In this document: positions 11,589 through 21,213 of the stretch, one piece after another
Layout of the letters: each line of letters begins with the position of its first letter
Numbering within the stretch: position 1 is the stretch's first letter
Assembly (NCBI GenBank): GCA_022592445.1
Contig: JABYQR010000093.1
Span: 1 to 64,000, forward strand
Origin: Cytidiella melzeri
Lineage: Eukaryota; Basidiomycota; Agaricomycetes; Polyporales; Irpicaceae
Reading direction: 5' to 3'
Length of the DNA: 64,000 bases
Made by a program: the position numbers and the translations under genes
The notes under the pieces: model-generated
What the model saw: only the letters and a program-made list of their open reading frames with translations
What the model was told of the DNA's origin: nothing
Databases searched by the model: none

Positions 11589-11943
11589 GAGAGACAACAA
11601 CAAGGGAGTGGCTGACAATGAGCTAAAGACCAGGATATATTAGCACAGTGATAAGACTAGTACAAGGTGGACATCACCTCAAGACCAGGAGGTAGAATCT
11701 GGGGTCTTTAGGAAGCTACAAGGTGGGTTTATATACATCTCAGACAAGGACCCCTGGTACCAGGTCTGTACTTCTAACACTGCCATGGAAACGTATGGTG
11801 TGCTATGGTGCAATGTTCTACAATGTTCCACAATGTTTCAGCACCTTCCATGGTCAGGTGACCAGTCTGTCACATGTACTTGATCACATGCAAGAGCCAT
11901 GTGCCATTGATAAGCTAAGATAAAAGTGTGCATGTTCATGACA

Positions 11944-12960
11944 TAGTTAATTCCACGCAAGTTAAATTCATATCTACTAGCCTGCATAGCATGTTCAAAT
12001 TTGAATGAAATGTCATTACTTCTATGATAGCAGGTGCACTTTTCCTGTGATGTGATGTGCCTTAAAGCAATTCCTCCAGTTGGAAATAGTTTGCCTGTTA
12101 CATGAGCCATTACACTTGATTTATTCTTCCAGCCATTCTTTGTGCAGCACCATATAGTAGATCTATCATATGGTTTAATTTCATATTACAGTAAAATACT
12201 ACTAATTTTGAATTGGTAACTGGTAAAAGCATATACTTACAAAGTTCTCCTACATTGTTACCAGTTGCATCTATGAAAGATATATCTGGTAGAGCCTGAT
12301 GCAGGCAATCTTGATTGATGGTTATACCATCTTCAATGTCACTATCTCAATATTCAGATCCTCAAAGATATTACAAAGAATTGTCAAGTAATCATTGCCT
12401 GTCGGAGTTGATTTTGTTCATTTGTCACTATTGTTAATCTTGATGTTGATAAGTGTAGTAAACGAGCTATCATGTGCACAACTATATGATCAACTGTCCC
12501 TGTTGAATTCCTTGAGACCAAGTGAATTGGATAGTACTGAGTTCAAATTGAATTTTTGTGTCTTATGGGTTTGGTTCAGTGTTTGACTTTTTCTAAGCCC
12601 TTTGTACCCTTGTTGATTGATTTTATACCTTGCACCTCACTAAGATGTTTGTTTCAGTTTTGACTTTAGCAGGTACAAAGTAGTCTACTGTAGCATTTAT
12701 ATGTTCACTTGGTTGATCTTCCAATGTATGAGTGACTGTCTTATTTGTATTTTATCTCCCTTGGTTCTGTTCAATGTTTGCCAGACTGCCTCTTCAAACA
12801 GATCCTCAATGCTGTAAACATCTTTACCATTCCACTTTAACAGTTGTGCCAGAGTTTTAGATATGTATTCTATCCCTCTGGCATGTCAACATGATGATAT
12901 GCAATGATTACCACGAACACCGTTGGGTATTTTTTCTTGAATCTCAATTAAGTGATTTTG
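11944..12960 (-). pseudogene. unrecognised broken reading frame, part 2
   Basis: A minus-strand frame containing VMAHVTGKLFPTGGIAL and YHRSNDISFKFEHAMQASR lies at 11949-12140. It may be joined through a GTAAGT...ATAG intron to an upstream piece (DISFIDATGNN) near 12250-12310. Composition is AT-rich. No family is recognised. The upstream limit is unclear and stops accumulate beyond about 12400. Confidence 0.35.
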
Positions 12961-13059
12961 TCAAGTAGTGCTAAAACAGAAAATTCCTGTCTTCAATTGC
13001 CTGACAATCCTCCTATCATATGCTTATTTGAGAGGTCTCATGTAACTCATGTTATGTGA

Positions 13060-14240
13060 TAAGCTCACCCATGAGACAAGCAAGCATTAATGGACTTTTG
13101 TCATTGGTAACAACTTCTGTTACTAATGTGCCCTGTATAACCGACTTTGATAAGTTGTTTTGTTACTGGCACCAATTTTTCTAGTAAATTGCTCAGTTGT
13201 TAAGTAATTTTGTTATTGGTAACAACTTTTGTTACTAATGTGTCTGGTTTACCTGCTTTCATAATTAGTCATCTTACTGGTAGCAAATATTGTTACCAAT
13301 GTGTTTGAAACACTCACTTTGATAGATAACTTTGTTACGGGTAACAATTTTCATTACCAATGTGCTTGGATCACTTGCTTTCCTAAGTAATTGTTATTGG
13401 TCAAACTTTTGTCATTGATGTGCCCACCTTATCCACCTTGATAAGTAATTGTTTTACTAATGTGCTGGAATTAGCTGCTTAAATAAGGAATGGTGCTATT
13501 AGTTATTATCCACTTGCCCAGAATACTTACTTTGATAAGTAATTTTGTTATTGATAATAACAATGTTACTGGATTACCCACTTTCATTGGTGACTTTGTT
13601 ATTGGTAACAACTTTATTACTAATTGACCCTAATTATACACTCACAGAAGTAATCTTGTTCCTAATGTGTCTGAATTACTCACTGTGATAAGTAATTTTG
13701 TTATTGGGTACAACTCTCATTACTAATGTTCCCACATCACTCACTTCAATGTCACTGGTAACAATTCTCACTAGCAACTTTCAATTTGATAAGTAGTATT
13801 GTTCTTGATAACAACTTTTGTTACCAATGTGTTTAGATCACCCACTTTCATAAGTACTTTGGTGACAGGTAACTGTAGAAAATTGGGCGCAGGGAAAGGT
13901 CGCCTGCACGAGTCAATTTTGCTATGGACTTTACAACACCAAAAATCGTAGCTTTATGTACTAGTACAATGACTCCCATCTGAGCTCCTAAATCCAGTCA
14001 CCTGAACGTTTTGTGGTGCCAAAGTGCTGCAGCTTGAAACACAAGCCTCAAACTTCAATAGTAACAACTTCCATTATCAATTTGGTCAGAATACTTACGT
14101 TGATAAGTAATTCTGTCATTGGTAGCAGCCTTTGTTAATAATGAGCTTGCATTACTCACTTTCAAAAGTAATTTTGTTGGAATTTACAACTTTTGTTACT
14201 ATTGTGTTTAGATTATTCACCTCCATAACTATACTGGCCA
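13060..14240. repeat. degenerate palindromic minisatellite
   Basis: Roughly 65-70-bp units recur many times, each with GATAAGTAATTTTGTTATTGG followed by GGTAACAACTTTTGTTACCAATG-like sequence. Each unit contains a near-perfect hairpin, arms TTGGTAACAA and TTGTTACCAA. Units are diverged and some truncated. A stretch at about 13876-14055 is unrelated and interrupts the array. No coding potential. Confidence 0.85.
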
Positions 14241-14324
14241 TATATCTCATTAGTAGAAGTAGAAGCAATCCTATCTTGTTGATGTGTCCACTTTGCAATG
14301 AAACTATCACTCTTAGTTGTAAAT

Positions 14325-14400
14325 GCTCCCATAGCTGAGTGGTTTATTATGCCTGTTAGTATTGCATGGTCCTGGGTTCAATTCCCCTCACTGGTAAACA
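14325..14400 (+). repeat. tRNA-like head, probably of a SINE or a tRNA pseudogene
   Basis: The segment has an A-box-like TAGCTGAGTGG and, about 40 bp on, a B-box-like GGTTCAATTCC set in a T-arm (GGG TTCAATT CCC). The acceptor stem does not close: GCTCCCA at the 5' side has no partner after the T-arm. It is therefore not a working tRNA gene. It resembles the pol III promoter head of a tRNA-derived SINE, with the following sequence as possible body. Confidence 0.45.
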
Positions 14401-14428
14401 TTCCCCGCATGTAAGCGCTGGTTCTCCG

Positions 14429-14461
14429 TGTCGAAGCGCTGCAATAGCAGCACTTCGACAC
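14429..14461. repeat. strong hairpin
   Basis: GTGTCGAAG-C-GCTGC and GCAGC-A-CTTCGACAC pair across an AATA loop with a single C/A mismatch. It lies downstream of the tRNA-like head and could belong to the same short element. Confidence 0.8.
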
Positions 14462-14739
14462 TAGCTGCGTTCAGCGTGCATCTGACCTTGAATCTGAGTC
14501 TGAGCACTGTTTTTCAGTAAACTGGCCATAACTTACTCAGTTTTGCACCAAATTACACAATTCTGCGGCCAAAATGATTGAAGAACATAGGGCTATTGAA
14601 TGGTGTAAATTTCACTGCCATTGGTGTAGATGTGCTTGCTGTAAAAATCGAATACTGTGTTTTGATCGGAAAAAGCGCCCACATAACAAGTTTTGAGGTG
14701 TCCCAATTGTGTTGTATTTTTAAGTTTTCTGCTCAAAGT

Positions 14740-14935
14740 TGTTTGCATCCATTTGTTCCTGCCGCCTGCCTTTTGTCATTCCACGCGGATTACCCATTTT
14801 GGATCCCCCTTTTTGTCTTGACTGTTTTGCTAGAATAATATAAAATCCTTGTGCTTTTGTAGCTATTCTATTGACATTGTGTTCTTTGATTTGAGCCCCC
14901 CTCCCATGCGCGCATCAAAACCCTGCCATTACAAC
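14740..14935 (+). repeat. dispersed repeat shared with 63550-63755
   Basis: Both places share TTCC(A/G)CGCGGATTAC, AATAATATAAAAT, TTTTGTAGCTA, ACATTGTGTTC and GCGCGCATCAAAACCCTGC in the same order and spacing. It looks like the end of an unidentified transposon or SINE. Confidence 0.8.
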
Positions 14936-16160
14936 AAATTGCAACCATTGTGGTAAGAGAAAGAGTGTTAATCTTTGCATTCCCCATCAAATCTTGTGGC
15001 ATAGAACAACAGCTTTACATGTTGCGACAGCTCAAAGCACTGGCATGCACTGGAACAATTCTTCATTCTTTAGGAATTGTAAATGTTGACCTCATGGATC
15101 TTTTCAACTCAGATGTCTTGGGCTGGTCGATGGACATGCACAGAGTGGCATGTATTTTGGACATTGGTATTTTGCACTCTTCTTGTGGGGGTACATTGAA
15201 TGTTACAATTTGAGCTGAAAGCTGCAGTGCTTTGGCCCCAAAATTGCTTAGGTTACTCAAGTTTAGGAGCTCTTATTGGAGTTCTTCAAGTTGTACTAGT
15301 TTGTATAATTGCCAAATTTCTACATACAAATACCCATTCTGGTTTTTCATCTTTTCATTTGCACCCTTGTATTGTCATTATTGCAGCTTGTTGCAGTTGT
15401 CTTTCTTTGTTACCTACTCTCACAAAAAGCCTTTCTAGCATCCTCATCAATCTTTGGGGCCCATTTTTGGCAAGCTTAGCACTCTTCTAACCCACTCGTG
15501 CACATGAATGCCTCTCTTGAGGTCTGGTGTGTTCCTGGTTTCTTTGTGTTCAGGGTAGTTTTTTGTGTTTTACTGTTTGGCTCCACTTATAACTTAATTT
15601 GAATACATCAGTATCACAACAGCAGACAAGCAGTGTACTGTAGCTACACAGCCCTCAAAGTTGGTTTCTTTGATTTAGTACTTGTTCATAGTTGGCTGGT
15701 TTGTGATTGTGCATATGTGTCTGGCACTGGAAGCTTAGTTTTAGAAGGGACATGCACCAGGTGAATTGGTGTGACATCTTTGTCACCATTCTGGCACCAT
15801 TGTTCCCCCTATCATCACATCATGTTATGGAGGTGCTCCACAGTCTAGTGGAAGGTGTTTCCACACCTCTGAAACACTGAAGCTGCGCTTTGTTTCGCAG
15901 CAAAGCAGCGTACTGCCTTGACAACGGTGCACCACCAGTTTTTTTTTAACTTGTACACAGCTGATTGTTGCCCTTTATGGAAGGACTGCCAAGTAATTAC
16001 ACATGTGAAACTCAAATTAAGATTTGATAGGAGACTAGACAAAACATGTCCTTGAAGCTGGAGGCAGTTCCTGACGCATTTACCATCAAAGCTACAGGAG
16101 CTAACTCCACACATTCCCAATTACATATCCTTAGCACATGTGAGAACTGCTTGTCACATC
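14936..16160. other. no gene recognised
   Basis: Only short open frames occur on both strands (for example 14950-15213 and 15845-16120) with no recognisable family. Composition is T-rich with many TTG/CTT runs, more like decayed repeat than the host genes to the right. Confidence 0.5.
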
Positions 16161-16180
16161 AGCATGTCACATGAACCCCA

Positions 16181-16200
16181 ATGTATATAAAGCCCCTTGC
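16181..16200 (+). promoter_or_regulatory. TATA-like element
   Basis: ATGTATATAAAGCCCC lies about 350 bp upstream of the secreted-protein start, followed by pyrimidine-rich leader sequence. Its assignment to that gene is tentative because of the distance. Confidence 0.35.
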
Positions 16201-16541
16201 AACCATCCTCTTACCTCAGCACATCTCTGAACTTGCTGCTCCTGGTATTTTTATTGTTTCAGCGCTGGTCGGTCAGTACATTGTCACTGTGTATTTTGCA
16301 CTTGCCTTGGTTCACTGTACTGTACTGACATCACTCATACAGCTAGTCATTTCACTGTCTTTCCAAACCCTTCTTAAATTGCCCTTTAACATCCTCAACT
16401 GTCACTGGCTAGTAAGTAGGTTGTTGTCTGCATTGCGGTTGCCATGGGCCACTCTACTTACATCACTCTTGTAGCTAGCCATATCACCATTCCTTTCAAC
16501 CCTTTTCAAACCATCCTTCAACATCCTATACCTGGGCCATC

Positions 16542-16955
16542 ATGCGGTTCTTGACCTTTCTCATTTTGTTCGTTGCCATTGTCACCGCCACATTCCATTC
16601 GTTGGCTGTGTCTGCTGCCCCAGTGTCCTCCCCTCCCACTCCCTCCAGCTTGGGGAGACAGAGCACAGGCGACTTTTCCAGTCCGCATGTATCTGATCTC
16701 AACAGACGGTCCATTTTCAACTGGTTGAAGAGACTACGTCCGAGCCGGAAGTCAAAAACGGTACCCCCGCCGCAAATATCGGGATCACGGACAATGTCGC
16801 ATTCGTCGATGATAAGGATAAGCCAGCTGTCGCCAGCTCAACGGGCAGAAGCGGAAAAAGAAGTCCAGCGATGGCGAGATTCGCGAGGAAGTTCGCAATT
16901 GTCACTCAATGGCCAGGCGATGGCGGAATGGGAGGGAGTGCGTGATCATGTATAA
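16542..16955 (+). CDS. small secreted protein (hypothetical)
   Basis: A 137-residue frame opens with a clear signal peptide: MRFLTFLILFVAIVTATFHS, hydrophobic residues 4-22, probable cleavage after SAA near residue 27. The mature part is proline/serine-rich, then basic (LKRLRPSRKSK near residues 63-73), then a charged helix-like stretch (AQRAEAEKEVQRWRDS near 100-115). No cysteine pattern or known domain is visible. It would be exported; such small secreted proteins are common in fungi. From about residue 64 an overlapping frame also stays open to about 16940 (ending GDGGMGGSA), so an intron or frame switch is possible. Function unknown. Confidence 0.55.
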   Translation: MRFLTFLILFVAIVTATFHSLAVSAAPVSSPPTPSSLGRQSTGDFSSPHVSDLNRRSIFNWLKRLRPSRKSKTVPPPQISGSRTMSHSSMIRISQLSPAQRAEAEKEVQRWRDSRGSSQLSLNGQAMAEWEGVRDHV

Positions 16956-18189
16956 GGCTCTGGGGTCCTGATGTTTCATCTGCTGAATAGACTGTGTAGC
17001 CGTTTTCTTGGCATCGGAGACAACTGCGTCAACTGCGTTACTCTTAAAGCGACGTAGAGTTGTATGTACCAGGTCTTGACAGCAACGTTCACGTTCTCTC
17101 ACTATCCGCCGCCTTGACGTAGCAAGTACGCCGCTGTCTCCGTCGTAGGTACAATAGCGCTCCCCCTTGTACTCGTTCAATCAGGATAAAATAAGCCCCT
17201 ACATTGGGAGCCGTCTACTTTGCAACAGGTCAACGTCTGTATGAGCGACAAGATGGTCAACAAGCTCAGGCTTGTGCAGAGATGGTATCCCATTCGATTC
17301 TATCGGGTACACAGGTGTGTCCCACAACCGAGTCCAAATGTCCTCGCAAACAGAAAGAGCATCATTCGCGAACAACGGGTTGGCATAGCCATCGCGGTCG
17401 TGGCCAGAGACTGTCAAGTCGGATAACCCGTGTGTTTTCATTCATTCATCTTTGCCAGGTAGCAGCATGTTCTTCGAACAAGGTCATTTGTCCTACTAGG
17501 CAAATCACCCTTCTTGGACGACAATCGTCTTCAGAATATCGTTTCAGCCTTTTCATACGAGCTCTAAACTTTCTGTTGGATTTAGCAAGGCTTCGTAAAG
17601 AACATCCCAAACCAAGAAACAATAAGCCCACTCGTTGCTAACCTCGATAGTCCACCTGCCAGTGCGCGGACAGGTTAATCATCTGTGCCAGTACTACGAG
17701 TAGTACGCCATTCCGTAGAGGTTGAGGCCCTTGTGTTTACCACTCTACCTGAGCATGGCGGAAGAAACTAGGAAGAGAAGTGGGAGACATATGTGCCAGG
17801 TGACAAGCAATGTCGCAGGCCTACTGGCGGTCTGTACATTGTGACGCATCATGCATCATGCTGGTCGCGTCGCTCGAACGTTCGTCAAGCATTCGTGAAA
17901 AATTTACGAAAGACTATGCCCCTCAAAGTGAGTCGGGTTGCAAACAGCTAGCCTGATTGTGAGCAGTAAGAGGTCAGTACACACTCACATCGTCACAGTG
18001 CGGTATACCATACTTTCCGCCGTGTGCAAGCTTGACGCATTTGTCTGGAGGATCACGAGTTCGCGTTGCGATCACAGGAGTTACACATTGCACGGTTCCG
18101 CAGATATACACAAATTGACGTAGGCGTATTCATCAACTAGTACCGGAAGTCCTTCATACCAGACAACCTGGCATACATTGGTACTTGAT
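16956..18189. other. intergenic, no gene recognised
   Basis: Short frames on both strands show no conserved motif. The right end is the 3' flank of the minus-strand gene that ends at 18190. Confidence 0.5.
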
Positions 18190-20185
18190 TTAATTCGGGT
18201 GAGCCTTGAGCCAGGCAGCCCGAGGCCAAAGGTTCTGCCCAGAAGGTTCGTTCTCTGGTAAGAAATATCTATCGCATCGTGTTACAGAGTCAATTCACTG
18301 TGGTCGCTGGTATACGTGTAAGTCTGGGTACTCACAAGTGTGTCTCGCCAATCTGGGTGTATTTCGGCATCTTTTCGCCCTTGCCGTTGGCTGGAATATC
18401 TAGAAGTAGCGTCGAGTTCAATATGTTCAGCGATGCGTAATGGGAAGTAGCACGCACTTTGCCCGATCCAGCCCATCCAAGTCTTGTAGGGCATCACGGC
18501 CGCATGCTATTTGGCGTGTAAAAGTCGGGATTAGGCGCTATCTAGCCTGGTTGGTGGATTGAACTCACAGCATGGCTGAAAAAGTAGACGGAGTCACCCG
18601 TTTTTGGGCCCACCGGAGGTATCACCTTTCCTGGTTCGTAGCTGTCGCTGTATTGCAGGTCCTTCAGTTTGCTCTCGGTCTTGACATACACTCTCGAGTG
18701 GTTATCGATCACTGCAACCCAATTTAAGCACCAATTGTAACTGTCATGATTGGGAATCCGACTCACAATGTCCAGCGAAAATGAACACATTCTTGTCCTT
18801 CGTGGTACCGTCGATATCCGGGTCGATATCGAACTGCCAAACAGAGTTAGCCAATGTCTCGCGCTGTGTGTACACTTTGTACAAACCGCGAGAGCGAAGC
18901 CTGCGTCGGGGCTACCAGTAGGTCCACTGGTGGTTGTGTTCGGAGGGCGGGACAGATAGCCAAGGGTCCGTGTGATGCCGTCCTTACGATACTCTGTTAT
19001 GAGCTTATCGCCCTTTCCTTCGACAAGAATGGCACTATCCCAGAACACTCCGGCGTCCACATCCTTGCCTTTGATGCGCGCATGCAGCGTCTTCCAATTG
19101 ATACCTGCCAGCTGCGTCGCCAAGATAAACGCGGCCTCAAGGCACATGGGACCAATGGCCCCGGTCTGGTAATACTTGATGTCACTAGCACCAGCGTGCA
19201 CAACTTTAACACCAGGGAAAGGATTGAACTTCGTCGTGGCCGGCGTCGTGGGGCGGCCGACCCAGTCTTTCTTGCTCTTGACGATGGCCTCCTCGTTGCT
19301 GCGCAACAGATCTTGCAGCTTTTGGGGCCACATCGCCTTTGTGAGTGAGTCTGTGGCTTTGCCGAAAGAATCGAGGTAAGAAGCGACAGGCTTGTCGCTC
19401 GCAAGAGTGCGTAAAGTTTCCCAGGTGTTGATCGCGCGCCAGCATTCTGCCCACCTCCAGTTTGGGTTTGCTTTTTGTTTGACTGGTTCGTTAGTGTCCG
19501 CCTCGGCAAGGTCAGCGTTACCCATTCTGTTGTTCATCCCTGGATATATATCAGTCTACTGTTCACGAAAGTCAGCCCTTCACATACATTCATCTACGAA
19601 GTCCTGGCGGGCTTCAGTGTTAGATAGCCAGCACTGAGAGCCCTCGTACAGCTTCTTCACGAACTTCGTCGCGTGAGTATACTGTTGGCATGTCAGCTGA
19701 GGGACGTCACGCGGGTTCGACGGATCTCACGTCTGTAATTTTTCTGTCAAATGGGAATGTGGTTGACGGCTCGTCAAGACTATGGCAGAGTAAGGGAGTA
19801 AGTATTGTGAACCGACAATGAGAGGAGAACACTAACGGATCCGTTTCACTGTTACTCTCACTGGCAGCTTTGGTTGTTTTTGCATCATTGCTAGCATAAA
19901 GAGCAATATTCCCGCGTTTTTGATCCTCTTCTGTCGCGGGGATATCGGGGAGCTCGGACAATCGCTCTATCATACGTGTGAGCTGTACGCAACAGCAATG
20001 GGGCATACAGAAACAGTACCTTCCAGCGACGCAGCATGTACTACGACTTGTGGTCGGACAGGCAGCCCTTCGGAGTTGAGCAGAAATTCCACTTCGTCTG
20101 AGGATATGGGGTGTATGGTCAGTACTGCGACGGTACACAACGCGGTGTCACATTTACCGGTGGCAGACTCGTGGGTATCAGACAT
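18190..20185 (-). CDS. unrecognised multi-exon host gene
   Basis: Starting at ATG 20185 (MSDTHESATGK), a chain of exons can be joined in frame on the minus strand: to ASLE; RLSELPDIPATEEDQK; EPSTTFPFDRKITD; YTHATKFVKKLYEG; then WMNNRMGN from about 19542. A GTCCCG...GCAG intron near 18900-18955 leads to GLYKVYTQRETLANS, and a GTGAGT...GCAG intron near 18716-18763 leads to IDNHSRVYVKTESK. Further exons run to about TAA 18190, but the last joins are uncertain. The length is roughly 500 residues. I do not recognise the family. YYQTGAIGPMCLEAAF followed far downstream by FAGH and IDNHSR recalls the Q/C...H...N order of papain or calpain folds, which is only a guess. It looks intact and host-like. 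Confidence 0.6.
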
Positions 20186-20299
20186 GGTAGGAGATTGTCG
20201 CAAAGGTGGAAAGTAGGCGAAGGACTAGAAAGCTCTACGGGACAAGACATGAATGAGCTAGCTATAAATACAAACCTAAGCGCTTACTTCCAATACTCG

Positions 20300-21213
20300 T
20301 GACGAACATATTCCTGTGCTCGAGGCTAGAGTTCCATGCTACGACCATCGCGGACATGGAAAGAACTGAAGAGCTCTGCATTCAATAGGCGCTATCTGCA
20401 AAACCTGCTAGTCAAGGTTCAGTAGAAACATGGAAATATCACACGAAATGTAGAAAATAACGACAAGCACGCGATGGATAGCACGTACGAATGCATGTCC
20501 TCGAATCTTTTGCATTGAGTCGAGCATCAGCTGGTCATTGGACCCTTTCCTAGTACAGGACTATAACGGACGAAGTGAACACATCCCGAAACATCGTGCG
20601 TATCGAATTTGCAACTGACAGTCACTGGAGATTTGCAGACCACCAAGCCCCTACCAGCCTCAACCAAATCATTCTACCACAAGAGTATGTCTTCTTCGTC
20701 AGAGATGGCGGCACGACAAAATGCGATATCTTACCTGTTCACTCGAACGAAAGCGTGACATAAGGGATTGTCTTTAAATAGGTCACGTCCAAGTGTCGCA
20801 GAGTCGAAGCACTGCAAGGGTGAAATTGGGGATGTACACGGTGGTCCAACGTTAACCTAAAGATTCGATTTAGCGCTCAAACTTGTACCCACTACCATGT
20901 TATGTTAAGTAGGTGAAGGCCGTGTTGCGATGCAGGCATAATTCGCGTAGGAGAGGCTAGAAACATGCGTGTACGAGCATTAGCCGCAGGCAGACGGCAA
21001 GTGTTACTCTTGGACGCATCCCGCTTTATTATTCGTCGAGCGTACGTTGGCAATCGACAGGAATTTGCGCCCCTCCGAGTCAAAGTAGCGGCGATGTCAA
21101 TGTAGTATACATAGTTCCAACTTGTCGATACCTTACAAGTGTTCGTTATACATTTAATGATATGGAGAGCAAAGGAATGTCCTTCATAACAATCGCTGCA
21201 GAAGCTCCAAGCT
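20300..21213. other. intergenic, no gene recognised
   Basis: It separates two minus-strand genes and should hold the promoter of the 18190-20185 gene and the terminator of the P450 gene. No clear TATA box, repeat or reading frame of interest was seen. Confidence 0.5.

Larger units (their letters stand above)
10040..11943 (-). mobile_element. LTR-A carrying nested LTR-C and LTR-B, target duplication TAGTT
   Basis: The outermost shell starts (plus strand) TGTCAGGAACACAACC and ends GTTCATGACA, matching LTR-A on the minus strand. Perfect flanks TAGTT lie at 10035-10039 and 11944-11948. Its own sequence is 10040-10117 plus 11594-11943; the rest is the LTR-C insertion and its duplication. Confidence 0.92.

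Noticed and set aside
14325..14400. functional tRNA gene
   Set aside because: A and B boxes are present but the acceptor stem does not pair, so only a tRNA-like repeat head is claimed.
18854..19348. 164-codon plus-strand frame
   Set aside because: It is the antisense shadow of the exons of the minus-strand gene at 18190-20185.
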